Positions 10,482-24,536 are shown, numbered from the stretch's first letter. The stretch: 64,000 nt of DNA from Marchantia polymorpha subsp. ruderalis (GCA_037833965.1 AP031352.1:21494501-21558500); one strand, 5' to 3'. Translations and numbers: made by a program. Notes: a model not told the origin generated them from the sequence alone.

Positions 10482-12886
10482 AGAATTAACCATAAAATAG
10501 CACGACACATGAAAGCTTCCTGTCTCACTGTAAAATTTACATGTCTAGTTTGAAACTTTCCACTATTTAGTCAAGTCTGTTGACAAATGCCTGGCTATCA
10601 GTTCGTTAGACAACTAGTTTATACTATACAGCCAGACGGTACTTTACCTTTTGTAAGGGACCATAAAGGTATGGTATCCAAACAAACAGCTTTTTCTTAA
10701 TATAACTGAATTAGACCTTCATGAGTCGAAGTCCCTACTAGATCAAACCGCATCAAATTGTCCAGTCAAAGTTTGTTTGACCTTTTCATGCCCGTACTCA
10801 TTCCACAAAGTCTCTTCATATGCTTGTTTTATCACAAGAACTCATCTAACTAGAGAACCATTCTTGAAAGTTTCAATACATTAAATCCTTCAAAAGCTTT
10901 GATGACTCCCTTGAGTACTTCTTCGCAAATTTCAGTATCAATGTTTTATTAATTCTTATATGTATCTACATTTATTTACGTCCAGGTGATGAAAAACGGG
11001 TCTTATGCTGAAATGGCTATATTAAGATTAGAGAATTAAATTCGAAAATAAGCAAAAAATATTTAAGAGTGTGGGTCTCACACTTGGAATTATTCCTATC
11101 ACTCCATTTTGCTCCGGACTATTTCAAATTTAGTTTAAGCTCAAAAAATGGGGTTACAAGTAGGGGGTATTTTAAATGGCTAGTAAATCAACACAATTCT
11201 TTTTTTCCAAATTGATTCAATCCTTTACTCATAAATTGCAATTTGCTATTCATTGGACTTTTAAGATTTACAGTTTCCTGAAGATAGTGAACTCTATAGA
11301 TAATGAGTAAATATTCACTGAATGATATTCAATCATAGTTTCGATAAACACATAGGTACATGACATAGTTATAGAGATTATAACTATGTATCTTTCTGCA
11401 TGGATGATGAGTGAACACCAAGCAATCAAGATCTTTCAGTAACCTATACACAAAGAGATATGATTTTCCCTTGTTGTTCTAACATTTGAAATTTATATGA
11501 AGCTGCAAATTTAAAGTTTGACATGTTTGTGAGACAGAGTAGTAAAGTTATCATACTAGGCAAGAAGAGTGTCACTTTTCTTGACTTATTTTACACTAAA
11601 TTATAGTCAACATGTTAATATTTCTTTGCAAAGAGCATTGACTTATTTTATCCATGTAAAAGCATTCACATTACCAAATGTGGTGTCCAATGCTCCCTTT
11701 TTGCTCTTTTTTACCATCTTTCTTCTTGCTAATTTTCATTTCTCAATTGATGTTGAACATCTATTGTAGTGTGATACATGTATAATCTAGTTTCCGGTTA
11801 TTCTTAATTTTGTCTGTAAGGCCTTATGGGTTATTTTCATTCTTGTTCGTGCTCTACTTGACCGCAAAGCACAAACAAAAATTCAAAGATTCATCAAAAG
11901 TCACTTTTGAAACTCAAGCAGACGATTTAACAAATTTTGAATTATACTTCATGAAAATCAATAAATAGTAGGTAATTTTCTGTTCATCGATATTTGTGAA
12001 AACTCATTTCCATGTTATTAAACTTACAAATTAACGATTGTCATAGGTTTCTAAAGTATTATGTTGTCAAATTTTTCATTTGAGCTAAAATTTGCAATAG
12101 TTTTCTTTTACGTATCGTTTTTCCTCTTCAAGTTTCCGTCTGACCTTTCTTCATTATTTTCCATGTCCAAAAGGATTAATTGCGTGGCGTATTGAAACTT
12201 TTTGTCTCAATTCATGATATTGAGGGTCGAAGTGGATCACCTCTGAAACACACTACCAGATTCTTTCTTGGCGCCTTTGACTCCTGGTACCTCATATTGA
12301 CAGATTACATGTTCTTGACTAGTGGGATCTTATGATCCCAAATTTTTGCGTTTATTAAACAGAGTGCAAAAATAGACGTCCGTGCTTGATACGGATGAAG
12401 CGAATCTTCAGACAAGTCAAAATTTAATGCCTCAAGAGTTCCAGTAACCAAAATAATTTTGGACATTATTTCAATATATCTGGACGTTTTGACACTGAGC
12501 AGCTCGAATAACTTTCACAAAGTCAAAATGGAATCAATTCTTGATATGGATACAGCGGCTTCTATACACCAAGGACTATTTCCATGAATGCTCATACATT
12601 TATAAACAATGGTGTACACGAAGATGACAGTGAACATCTTGGATGTCATGTGATATGCTCCAACGGCACAGATTGAGAGGAGGAAGAAAATGAATGTGAT
12701 TATGTGAAAATTAGAAAATGACGTAATTTCATCGATGTACATCACAAACTACTCTCGATGAATGATTCAACTCAACTCATTCGCCAGATGATCATGGATT
12801 TTGTCTCTGCATAGTTGCTCTCCGCAAGATAACAATAATATCTATGCAACTAAGCATATGGCTTTTAGACTCCGAGGTTTCGGAGG

Positions 12887-12919
12887 TCAGTCTTGTTTCT
12901 TCCTTAGAAACAAGACTGA
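12887..12919. repeat. Perfect short-loop inverted repeat, 14-bp arms
   Basis: Arms TCAGTCTTGTTTCT (12887-12900) and its exact reverse complement (12906-12919) flank a 5-base loop. Confidence 0.9.
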
Positions 12920-13972
12920 ACAACAAGAACAAGCGATTTCCCCTCTTATAAGTTCTGACAGAAAAAAACACAAGAGAATCTCATTGCTCCCACAAATGTT
13001 GCAGCATCGTACCAATCAGCCTGAGTAAGTACAAGCTCCTTTGATGACAGAGTAGCCCGTCCATCGTGACGGGATTTTGAAATTATCTCGAGGTTATTAG
13101 ATTGTGGATTAAATACAGTAGAGATAGTACAACAAGAATTTGGGACGTGAGATTTGGAGATCAACAAATCGTCCTTTGGATAAACCACGTTGATAGGTCA
13201 CTCGGTTCTCTGTTGTAATTTCACCCGTGCACCCTGTTTTATTACTAATCTATGGGTACTTAGCCACCCACATGGATCTATGAAATCCATATCACATAAT
13301 AGTGAAGTCTGACTCCGGCATCTGCCCTATCTCATGTATTTTCCTCACTTAAAAGTGTAAGATGATCCTGAATCTATTTGGAGGTTTCTTTTATTCTCCT
13401 AGTATATCAAGGACGCCCTTCACCCGCACAAAAAGCCGAGAAAGAAAAGTCCATGACAACAACAAAAATTGTCAGACATGCAACAAGAAAGAACAAGAAC
13501 TTTTCTAAATATCTTTTTACCCCAGTGAAGTGGAGTTTCAGTTTACACCATAGAATGCCAACAACCAGAATTGCCATCATCTATTGATCATGACCATTTC
13601 ACATCAAAATTTTTCCCCAACATTCAATGCCAAAACTACTCCCTGGTTTAGGGTCATCACTTCGCGTGAATCTCTTGTCAACTTAGTTCCAGGAATACTA
13701 TAGTTCCCCCATACGTGTATTTTGTCAGCAATACTCAATTCTCTTCTAATGCAATTATCAGTACTTGCTAGAACAAGCTTGCTTAAAGTTATTGCTTTCT
13801 ATTCAAAATCACATATTTTGATTATGTATAACTTCGACTATTTTAATATATGATCAATGTAACAAAACGTAAAATGTCGTTTGTTCAAGTTCATTTGTTT
13901 CTTTGCAATTTCTTTACCTACGGGATTACACATTCAAGTAAACAGTAAATCCCAACATAAGATAATTTCTGA

Positions 13973-13993
13973 ATATATATATATATATATATA
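13973..13993. repeat. (AT)n microsatellite
   Basis: An uninterrupted AT dinucleotide run of about 20 bp. Confidence 0.9.
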
Positions 13994-16310
13994 GTGGAGA
14001 AAATTTGAAGTTCAGCGCCAAACTTTATCTCCATCTGTTCAGCCATTTCTGTCATTTAAAATTATTTCTCTAACGTCTTCAATCTTTTGACTATAGAAAT
14101 CAAATATACTACTTTGGCATTTCAATTTTTAATAATAAAAATGATTCAACAAATAAAGTGTGATGAAATATATGCTTATAGCTATGTTGATATGTCACTA
14201 AAAATCCCATATAGGTCTTGCTTTGAGCTAGTCGCTTACTCACGCGAAGATTTTGTCGCATTTTAAATATCAATTGAGTTTACATGGATATAAAACTAAC
14301 AGATCAAACCAAACAAGGAGCGAGGCCTCATAGAATCGTTTATCACATCAGAAGTACCAAGTCACATGATTATTGTTTAGAAAATGAAAACATTTTCGGG
14401 CAATATGGACGGTAATGGTCCATCAATTTACAATATTAGTCTTTTTCTCATGGAACACATCCAAAATCTAATCCAGGAAGTTTCCATACCATAAGATAAG
14501 GCTAAGACCTTATATCTCTAACGGGATTCTATTAACAAATCAGGAAGAAGAAGAAAAATAAATAGAAGGAGAGATTCAAGGTGAATGACTTAATGCAATG
14601 CAAGGTTGAGTCTTGCACTCGACGGTTCCACAAAGCACATCTACCAGATCTCAGTCAAGACTCGGTGATAGTTGTCACATGGATTGAAAAGGCTTGTCTA
14701 ATTGATATCGGTGGCAAATTACTAACAAAGTTCAATCTTCTGATTTTACTCCATGTATGGCATACTTGTCACTATTTACCATTTACTAAGAATCACTGCA
14801 TGTGAACTAGTCAAAGTATAAAGTCAATGAGAAAGTCATACCATAGAGACTCCATGAAAAGATCCTCATAACTTATGACGTCATCGTGTAATGTGATTCC
14901 CCACTGGACTTCAGTCAACCGTGTGTACGTTCCTTGATACTGATATTTTGATGAGTTCCTCTCAAAGTGTTCAACGGAATCTAATTTGGATGTATGGAAA
15001 GCCTGCCGGTTGGTGTGGAAATCATCAGACTGTTGACCACATACAGTCGCATGATTTGAAACATTCCACACGGGATTCCAGTTCGGAATCATTTAGAAAT
15101 TTTCGATTAGGGTCTGATAAAGGCCACAAACAGTGGAATTATCATTTCCACTTTCAACTATGATTCTATACTGGCTAGTTTTCGTTACTTCTCAGAACCT
15201 ACTGCTGCTTAGAGTACAATCTCATAAGCAGCCTTCCCGAGAGCTGATTTTAACTCAAAATGCATCCAAATACAAGGCCTATGTGGGTTGAGTTTAATAA
15301 CTGTTGGCAACTTATTTGAATATATGAGTTATATGCTTAAATCAGGATTTAGATGTGAATCCCTTTCCCCATAGTTTGAAAAAAATCCAGTGCTTCGTTG
15401 ATATCATTTTTATTCAACCCTTATCTCTTAATAAGGATAAGAACTTCAATATAAATTATTGTGGGTCAGTAAATACATTGATCATTATTTTATTCATGGG
15501 TCAAAATATTTTATACATGATCAATCACTAAATTGCGTTTATTTTATATTTTATATTTTATGAAAGATCATATATAAAAATTAAATTATTCAAATTATAT
15601 CTTCATAAAATCAAAAAAGCCTAGATAAGCTATATAGGCATAGCCTCTGTTTTCTTTTCTTCTTTTCTTCATTGAAGGTTTGATGGAAATTTTTTTATTT
15701 CTTGCTAATTTTCGCTTAAACCTACCTTCCTTAAAATTATTAAACATACCAGCTTACCAAAAAAATTGATCTCTACTTTATGCAAAAAAAAATTACATTC
15801 ATTAAAATAATCTTTTCATACGTTCATAAAAAACTATAAATTTTAAACAAAAATTTTAAACCTGTTATTTTCAATTCAAAACGATTTATCAGATTTTCAC
15901 AATTGTACATCATAGTCAAAGATCAATTTCACATTGTTACACTTTCATGAAACCATAATGGTACTAAATTTTAGATGTGTGAATTTTCAGTAACATTCAC
16001 TGATTTATATGATTCATGGTATTGATATATAATTTGTTTATCACTAATAAAATCAATAATAACTTCATGTGTTTTTATCGATGGGATTGGTCTTAAGAAG
16101 TCATTGGTAAACACAGTAATCTATCATATGTGTGAAGGTAGATCAGATCTTCTGATTTTATGGAACTTTAAAATACATCCAGAGATTTTGAATATACTAT
16201 GACAAATTTGCCAACTTTGATAGTTAAATGATGTCCTTCGGAGTGTGGTCCCAAATGAATTCTAATGTGGGCTAATTTGGCATTAACTCTTAGTTATTTT
16301 ATTTATTTAT

Positions 16311-16589
16311 TTGTGCTCAGCTTTTTCAACTCCACATCTCTATAATGACAATAACCTGTTTCCTCAATTCCTATTACTTCACGTACTGAGGATTGCAGTA
16401 TGTGCTAGTTATCCTTTGATGAATAAACGTATTGTGGTTGTACCAAGCTTCATTCTTCACATTGTATTAGAGAGACTACATGATGTATTATATGTTGATC
16501 AAAAGTTTTTGATTCTCCAATTATCTTGCATCTATTCGAAAGATGATGTGGAATTTTATGAGAGTAAGCGTATCTTTGTCAGGTGTTGA
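16311..16589 (+). pseudogene. Possible Copia-type polyprotein fragment
   Basis: The open frame contains LERLHDVLYVDQKFLILQ followed by DDVEFYESKRIFV. This loosely follows the L.DVLYVP...NL.S...L...G..V.F pattern just before the GAG-pre-integrase domain of Ty1/Copia polyproteins. No zinc knuckle, integrase or reverse transcriptase was found on either side, so this is at most a fragment. It could also be a chance open frame. Confidence 0.22.
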
Positions 16590-18471
16590 AATGTCAGACC
16601 TGAAGAATAGTACTTGTAGGAAATTGTACTTCTCTATCGGCTTCGCAACATGAATTCCACTACCCTGATGTTCGATACAATTGTGGGGAGTTGCACAATA
16701 TAATAATAATAAAAGTCTGCACATGCTCATCTTTTGATTTGATCTTTCTACGCAGCCAACTAGATAAAGGGATCTCAAAACTATTTACAAATATAGTATT
16801 GGTGGTTTTGGTTCCAAATGACCAGCAGTTGACCATCACTGTTTCATTAATGGAAGATGTGTGCGTTGGATAGAGGGTGTCTTTACGGTAGATCTTCTTT
16901 ACTGCTTTCTTGGCCAAATCTTGTATGGTCACTTGGTTGCTCAGCGCTGGTCGCGTGAGCATTTTCAAAAGAAGGAAACCAAAAGAGGAAAATATAATAA
17001 AACTGTAGAAGCGCTAACTGCATTTTCAGGAGCCAAAAAAATATGCATCGAATCCTCACTATATGTAAAACAAATTTTGCTTCGCAATCACCAGGTAATA
17101 CATGTGAACCTGCGCCATTAAGATCAGAACTCCTGGATGTTCAACAGGTAATTTCTTAGATTCATGTGTATATGTGAATATCAAACGGATAGTAGAGGGT
17201 AGATGAAGTGCAGGAAAGTTGAAGCTCCGCAGAGTGCGAGTTATTTAGTGCCTGCTACTTCGATATATTGATAGCGCAAAATGTTTCTGATCTGGGCAAT
17301 GCTTCGTTTGCCTAACTGGCTCCAATTGGCCTCAAAATTGGTCGTTCGGGGATAAAAAGACTGAAAACCGTGACATATACATTTCATCAGCAGGGTAAAA
17401 ATTTACTGGCTTAACGGCTATCCAGGCAATCGCGAATCGAACATAGAGCTTTAAGACGTGTCGGGCACTCAGAGATCAATTTGATACGAATTCCAATTCT
17501 ACGAAACAGAAGACTACAAAACCTTTGCGCCAGGAAATACCGAGCCGGTGCAGGTAGTTCACAAAGTGACATTGGTCCATCCCAATCTAGTTAACTTGTC
17601 GGACTCGTGTATGCTTCTAAGAGAGTGTGTACCAATAATCTATTCAAAGGTCGCTCTGCCCCCACCTAAGGTCTAGCTCTGCCGTACTAATGTCAGTGTG
17701 CTTCTGCGATGTGACTGTGAAAACTTCACAATACTTCGATACGATCCTTGCAAATTTCCAGAAGCTATCCTCCGATAGCTCAGTTGTCCTAAGCCTGTCT
17801 TGGACCCTCAGTAAACGTCCAGACATACCTGAAAGAGTGAATCAGAGGAACGCTGATGTCTGACGAGAATGTGTCTTTTTTCTATAAAGCTCCGAGGACG
17901 ATGGAAGTTAGTCGCAATAGCATGTCCTACTTCTTGACGATGTCCGCATAATGGTTGGGAGTAGACTTGGCAGATGCCACAAACTTCACTTACTGTCTGA
18001 GGAGTACCGATTAGACGATTCAGAATTTTGAGCTTGCATAGTAATAGCATCGATTCAACTGGTGGCTATGCAATCCTCTCTGCCTCAATATGCATCGAAA
18101 TCGTTCCGCCTCCTGACTTCAGGATGTCTCTCATATGGTGTGGGTGATGAGTCCAGTCGATTGTCCACATACAGCTCTTTGTTCCAGAAGATATTTGTCC
18201 ATCCATTCTCTTGAAGTCAAGCCGACTCGTACGTGATGTTGTGACAAATTTTTCTGATTCTACAGTTTCAAACATTTTAGTCTTTGCCTTGTGTGATGTG
18301 GACGAGATTTGCTTGCTCCTGTAAGGCACCGGCTGCATACAAGTGAGCGCATCAACAGCGTTGCAGACCATGTAAAAACACAAATTGGAATGCACGATGT
18401 GATGTTTGGGGTCCTCATTTAGCCCAAGGTATTAGAATTCGAGCTGTTTTTGGCCAGGAGAGTGGTATCCA
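16590..18471. other. No recognised gene; upstream region of the CAT gene
   Basis: Three consecutive minus-strand open frames (17644-17826, 17808-18050, 18066-18395) lie close together but show no recognisable domain. I do not call them genes. No clear TATA box was found just upstream of the CAT start codon. Confidence 0.5.
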
Positions 18472-21400
18472 ATGGGGCAGTTTTACCCTGAGCCGTCGTT
18501 TCGGAGCTTCAAGGCATATGGAAATGCACTCTCAGAAACACCTTGGAGGTTTTACCAGCGCCTCGTGACCAGGTCTTCCTTGGGAGAGGAAACAGGGGAC
18601 ATGGTGAGGCGTAGCGGAAGTGGCATGAAGAAAAATCTTACGTGGTGGGATTTGATGTGGTTCACCATCGGTGCAGTCATAGGCGCAGGAGTGTTCGTTC
18701 TCACGGGCCAAGAGGCCAACCAAACAGCTGGTCCTGCAGTTGTACTCTCATACGCTGCAGCAGGATTTGCTGCTATGCTCGCTGTTCTTGCTTACACCGA
18801 ATTCGCCTGCGAGATTCCCGTAGCGGGTAAGTGCTGCTGTCAACCCGTAGTCATAATCTACTACCGATTAGAGAACATGGCCTGCTTAAAAACAAAACAT
18901 CGAGATATTATTTTGATGCTCAGGGCCATGCGGCTTCAAGGAAATTGAAACACATTCATGTAATCTTGCGAATGAATTTAGGGTGTCCAGAGCTGTGGTG
19001 CTCTGGACACCCTAAAAGAAGATTCCTTGGTTTAGGTTATCCTCCACCTTATAATTGCAATCTGTCATCGTCGAACAGAGTTTCTTTTTGAGGGTCAAAT
19101 GCATACCACCTCATGTTTTTCATTTCCTCAACTCTTACAACTTTGTTTGATCACATCAGGCTAAAATTGCGCCGAGAAGTAAAACAACAAAAGTGGAACA
19201 ACAGGCTCGCACTGCGAGCGTGTCTACTTTGACCGGTCAATAGTAGATCATAACATTCACTCAGCAGTAACTATGTGATTCATTAATGAATAGCCGTCGG
19301 ATCAGCCGATCAAACAGATCTTCCAACTCTCCGACAGTCTATGTCAACGATGAGAGACATTTCGTTGACGTTTGTTTTCCTCGCGACTTTCTGTCGTGTC
19401 CGAACGTATTCCATTTGGGGATTAATTGGATCAAGTGGCAATAGTCGGTGTGGCCGAGATCCGAGAATGTAGGAATCTGCAAGTGCATTGTATTCATGAA
19501 ACTTCTGAATGACCATAGATGGGAAGGCGAATGATGTGTTTGCATCTGAATTGAAATCTCAGAGTATATTTCATGAGGAAAACAGAGACGATTTTGAGTA
19601 TATTTTGTACGAAGCAGACTTCGGCCTTGATCCTCTACATAGAAGTGCTCTCACGAGTCAGGCCTTTCACCACCTGCTTGCACAGCCCCAACCTATTTGT
19701 TCTGACTGAAGAATGTTGGCTAAATCCCCGAAAGATCTGTCTGTGATCTTCTTTAATGGAAACCTCGTCCTGTAGTTTCTAATAGTATTAAAGGCCAGGC
19801 CAGGTAATCCACGCCCTGCAATGGTGGTCGGGTACTGAGGGTTTGTTTGATTCTCTCGGGGCAAACTTCAGCCTGAAGCTTCTTCTTATTTTATCACGGC
19901 CACTTCATCCGCAAGGCCCTATTTTTACCGAGTGAAGAATGGTGATTGAGTGCATTCATTCGATTCTTTGACACTGATGAATGTATACGAACTGAAGAAA
20001 ATGATGTGACCGTGAAAAAATGTTATGTGTGTTCATAGGAGGATCGTTTGCTTATCTAAGAGTCGAGCTAGGCGATTTCGTGGCGTTCATCGGAGCCGGC
20101 AACATAATTCTCGAGTACATCGGAGCAGGTGCTGCCGTCGCTCGAGCATGGACAGATTACTTCACATCCTTGATCGACAAGCAGGCCGACGACCTCCGAA
20201 TTTCAACAGACCTGGCGGACGGGTACAATCTGTTGGACCCGCTGGCTGTGGGGGTGCTGCTGGTAACCATGCTCATAGCCATTTACAGCACCAAGGGATC
20301 ATCCATTCTCAACTGGGTAGCGTCCATCATCAACATGGTTATCATACTCTTCGTCATTGTGGCCGGGCTGCGGTTTGCTGACACGGACAACTACACGCCG
20401 TTTAATCCCTACGGCGCGCACGGTATCTTCAGGGCGGCTTCTGTGCTCTTCTTCGCCTACTTGGGGTTCGACGCCGTGTCCACCATGGCCGAGGAAACGA
20501 AGAACCCCGGCCGAGACATCCCCATCGGCCTGGTGGCAGCCATGGTCATCACCACAGTCATCTACTGCCTCATGGCCCTGACCCTTTGCCTCATGGTCCC
20601 GTATGAACAGATCAACCCGCGGGCGGGCTTCTCGTACGCCTTCGAATCCGTGGGCTTGAACTGGGCCAAGTACCTGGTTGCGCTCGGCGCGCTAAAGGGC
20701 ATGACCACGGTCATTCTCGTCAGCAATGTCGGCCAGGCTCGTTACCTGACCCACATAGCGCGGACGCATATGGTGCCGCCGTTCTTTGCCAACGTGAACG
20801 CCTGGACCAAAACGCCCATTAACGCCACGGTGGCCATGACCCTGGCCACGTGTGTAGTGGCCTTCTTCACGGACCTGTCCATCCTGGGCAACCTTCTGTC
20901 CGTCAGCACTCTCTTCATGTTCTCGCTAGTTGCACTGGCGCTCTTGATCCGGAGATACTACGACCCGGTTCAGACCACCCCGCGCGAGCTCGGAGTTCTC
21001 GTGGCCAGCTTGATCGTCATCATCGGCGCCTCGGTGGCAATAGCGGGATACTGGGCCTCCACCACGGAAAGTGAGGACTGGGTGGGCTACGTCATCGCCG
21101 TTCCGATCTGGGCTCTGGGCACCGCTGCCATCCAGTTCTTCTGTCCGAAGCGTCGGATTCCCAAAGTTTGGGGAGTTCCTTGGGTGCCGTGGCTCCCGTC
21201 ACTGACCATCGCGTTCAATTTTTTTCTGCTTGGATCCATGGACAAAGACTCATACATCCGCTTTGCGGTATGGACTGCTGCCATTCTTGTCTATTACTTC
21301 TTCGTTGGGCTGCACGCATCGTATGATGCCGCGGTTGAACTGAGACTGGTGGGCGTTGACGAGCACCTCTCGGATCCAGCGACCGTCCCTTCTGATCTTA

Positions 21401-21498
21401 CTGCCAGTGTTCATGACGAGTATGACAATGATCTCAAACCGAAGCAGCCTCCTCAGCTTTCGGCTGATGACACAAATGGGACGAAAACTGGTCCTTGA
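18472..21498 (+). CDS. CAT1: Cationic amino acid transporter, CAT1-like (two exons)
   Basis: Exons 18472-18826 and 20039-21498 are joined by a GT-AG intron (donor GTAAGT, acceptor TTCATAG) and give 604 residues, the usual length of plant CATs. The join restores EIPVAG-GSFAYLRVELGDF exactly. Conserved blocks include LTWWDLMWFTIGAVIGAGVF (about 56-75), LFFAYLGFDAVSTMAEETKN, PGRDIPIGL (about 275-283), ALKGMTTVILV and WGVPWVPWLPS. About 13-14 hydrophobic helices are visible. It should import lysine, arginine and other amino acids by proton-coupled transport, at the plasma membrane or an endomembrane. Similarity by eye is closest to Arabidopsis CAT1/AAT1. Exon 2 is clearly GC-richer than its flanks. 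The start at 18472 fits the family N-terminus (F.PE.SF.S...Y..AL..TP.R). The gene looks intact. Confidence 0.95.
18977..19016. repeat. Perfect inverted repeat in the CAT intron, 17-bp arms
   Basis: Arms 18977-18993 and 19000-19016 are exact reverse complements with a 6-base loop, about 150 bp after the 5' splice site. The transcript would form a stable hairpin in the intron. Whether that matters for splicing is unknown. Confidence 0.9.
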
Positions 21499-23058
21499 AA
21501 AGTATGGATTGACTGTAATAGTGAAAGAGAGTCACTCATGCACAGGCTTAGCACAATATAGTTCGATTACTGTCACAAGAAGCTAACCGCAAATAGTGCT
21601 AGCTTTTTTGTATCACAAGACCCTGTCGATATACTTTTCATTTCATGCATACGCGTTCAAATCTATCTGCTGTTGCACATCGTCCTGCTCTCGTGAACAC
21701 ACATTGATAAAATGTGACGACTGACATGAAGAGCTAGAAGACAGTTATTGCATATTTGCATATGCTCTGTCAAATTTTGACAGAGCTTTTGATTGTTTAG
21801 GCAAACCGGCTGATGAGGATGGAATGAATTTGCTTTAGTCATGTTTGAATTACTCACCATTCTCCTCCCGTTTCAGAGTTTCCGGTTCTGTTGCTAGAAA
21901 GGAGTTGCAGCGGAGAAAGAGGTTATGGTAGTCAGGAAGCAAATATGCAGCTGAGCGATTCTCGTACAAAGAGAAGAACACGTGACATCGTCTAGACATC
22001 AATCATGGCAAGGAGGCTGTTCAATCTCTTCGAGACAAAAGCAGATAAAGTATGTTCATGAGGTCAAAATAAGACAATTCAGCGAGAATTGTTTCAATAC
22101 CCGAACGGCTTTTAGCAAATTTGTAGTCACTGCTCTCCCATTTCATCAGCTGGGGCATACTGTTGTATTCCTGGCCACGCTCTTTCATACTCTGATGGAT
22201 ATTGTCAACGCTACTAGATAGGTCTACAGCAACTACACATTTTCAGATGAGACCCCAAAGTTTCCTTTCATATACATATTACGGCCGTTCGAAGTGCTTT
22301 TGACGTTATTTAGACATATTGGCTCTCAAACGACTCAGAAAAATCTCATACGAAAAAATTAGAGAAAGTCTGTCAGGGTACATTTGACCAGCTCAATGTA
22401 CCAATGTCCGAAACCGAATGTTGGTAAATATATTCTGTAGTCTTTACGCAGCCTACACCCTGTTATGACCAAGTCTTTTTGGTACAGACGATTTAGCATG
22501 GCGAAATATTGAGCAGACTGCCATCTCACTTTGCCACTTGATTGTGTTCATGGAAAGTTAATTTCCTACTTAAAACTACTGGTAACATGATTTGAAAATG
22601 AAATTCACTTTACCATTATTATTAATGAGAAAAGAGCAAGTACATTCGAAAAAATAAAGTGATTGCCTGCCTCTAATTTACGGGAACCTACTGCTAGAAA
22701 AACTGGTTTCGGTAATCTGAGCACATAGCGGTATCTGACAACCATAACTTTCGGTTGCCCTATGCCTCGAATCGACAAATGTTGAGGATGTTGTGAAATC
22801 AAAATCAGGTTTTGTCCAGATCTGGCATAATCATGACTCGAGACAGCGTTCATGGTTGAAAAAAAAATGCAAAGTTGTGATTTCATAGCATAAATAAGCA
22901 GTTATGTCTTTTCGACCATATTTCTGATCTGGCGCTCACAATTTCACTCACGGTCGACGCGGACTTGGATGTACTTCAATATGATTAAGCAAGGAGAACG
23001 GAGCTTGGAGCTACAGGGGACGAAGAATGTTACCGAACAGATATGGCGAGATGGGAGG

Positions 23059-23134
23059 ATTCTGCACACTAACGGCAAGATCCGAGGTGACTAGATTTCT
23101 AGTCACCTCGGATCTTGCCGTTAGTGTGCAGAAT
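23059..23134. repeat. Perfect 37-bp hairpin with 2-base loop
   Basis: Arms 23059-23095 and 23098-23134 are exact reverse complements separated by TT. This is the longest inverted repeat in the window. The loop is too small for a typical plant microRNA precursor. It could be a fold-back replication product or a very short snap-back element; no target-site duplication was found. Confidence 0.92.
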
Positions 23135-23176
23135 GACTCTTGGCTCTTGACTCTTGCCGTTAGTTGGCTCTTCTTC

Positions 23177-23203
23177 ATGACGTGACTAAAGCTCACGTCA
23201 TGA
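23177..23203. repeat. Perfect inverted repeat, 10-bp arms
   Basis: Arms CATGACGTGA (23177-23186) and TCACGTCATG (23194-23203) have a 7-base loop and lie 43 bp after the 37-bp hairpin. The TTGCCGTTAGT sequence from the first hairpin is partly repeated between them. Confidence 0.85.
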
Positions 23204-23388
23204 CCCACTACAAAACTTCTACAAATCTCTGCTCCCTTGATCTTGCTTATGTCCTAACCAGCTTGGCTCCGGGCTTGTACTTCCAGCTTGATTGTCTTAT
23301 TGTTGGGTCATTCCATGTTTGATGTCATTAGTTGAATCTGATATGCTTGCTCTATTCTCCGTATGGCAATGAGGAGCATGGTTTATAT

Positions 23389-23391
<3 letters not shown>

Positions 23392-23430
<39 letters not shown>

Positions 23431-24250
23431 CTCTCAAGAAATCCACCGAGGCATACAACAATAGCCTATCTTCTTCAGATCCATGAGGAAGTTTATCACC
23501 ACGGTATTACTCGGTATGCACGAAATCATTTTCTCGTTTTCATGCATGATAGAAAAGATTGCAGCAGTCAACCCCATCTGTTACAAGACTGCTCTTATAA
23601 TTTGACACATGAAGAGGTCACCAAGTATTGAAGACATAGCGACTTATACGTGGGTGTACATGAAGAACCCTTCTGAATGAATCAACGTTTCAAGTACCGT
23701 CTCAAACTGGTCAGTCATGATTGTCTTTTCTGAAGCTAATTAATCAGTTTACACACAATGATTTCAGATCAAACTTTCAAACAGGTGATTATAAGTATAT
23801 TTGAGGGTAAGAGCTCAATGTTCCGGCCAAAATAGGGCTTAGCGAACTAAATGAGAGAATAAGCGGAAAACATACAGTTTTTGGAGCTTATGTAATACAT
23901 GAGCGATGAAAAAATTGAAGAAAAAAACTATTTGGAGGAAATTTGAAGTTTGAGGTCTCCAGTTGTTGAGAATATTGTCTACTATGTTACAGTCACGTGA
24001 CATTTTTAGCAACGATTAAACTTGTCTTATCTATCAAGTAGTAGATATCATCTAGAAAGTGCGTTGTAAACACTCCTCTGTGGTTGCGCACATGTAGTAA
24101 AAAGAACTCATATTACATTTTCCTTAAGTTGTAGATATATGTCTCCAAGATTACCCCTCGGACTCCATTAGTTTGTATATTCACTTGTTCTCGCCGAGCA
24201 TTTCTTTCTTCCTTTCTCAACATGCTTCTTGTTGTGATCTATGCAAGAAG
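23392..24250. repeat. First copy of an 827-bp direct duplication, with (AT)n at its left end
   Basis: An AT run (about 23392-23423) leads into 23424-24250, which I could align to 24591-25417 without a difference or gap at a constant offset of 1167. Both copies encode the same 63-residue open tail (starting SRNPPRHTT), which has no recognised domain. The sequence between the copies (24251-24537) is unique. Confidence 0.9.
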
Positions 24251-24536
24251 AAAATTTTAGTCTTCACAAACAGAAAGTTGCTTCAACATGATTTTTCAAC
24301 CTAAACTACTCATACCTGCAAAATTATATTCCCTATCATCCCTTCTCAATTACTAATCGTTGAATCTAAGATCTCTTCTAATTTTTCGTTGGTTCTCAAA
24401 TTTTGGCTCCGTGTAATATCTAAAACAGTGAAAGATTGTCTGACATTAAAGACTTAAAAAAATTCTTCATGCAATCTGCCCATACTATCGTATTTTACCC
24501 AAATTGGATAATTAACGAAGTCGTCAATTCTCTCTC

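Larger units (their letters stand above)
10482..16310. other. AT-rich intergenic DNA without recognised genes
   Basis: Open frames are short and rich in F, I, L, N and K codons, as expected by chance in AT-rich DNA. A hydrophobic minus-strand frame at 12515-12745 has no family features. The part from about 15400 to 16050 is especially AT-rich. The only clear structures are the inverted repeat at 12887-12919 and the AT microsatellite at 13973-13993. Confidence 0.6.
21499..23391. other. Intergenic; no gene recognised
   Basis: Open frames are short and show no family features. The only clear structures are the two hairpins at 23059-23134 and 23177-23203. Confidence 0.6.

Noticed and set aside
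23059-23134. MicroRNA precursor
   Set aside because: A perfect 37-bp duplex with a two-base loop is unlike plant pre-miRNAs, which have longer, imperfect stems and larger loops.
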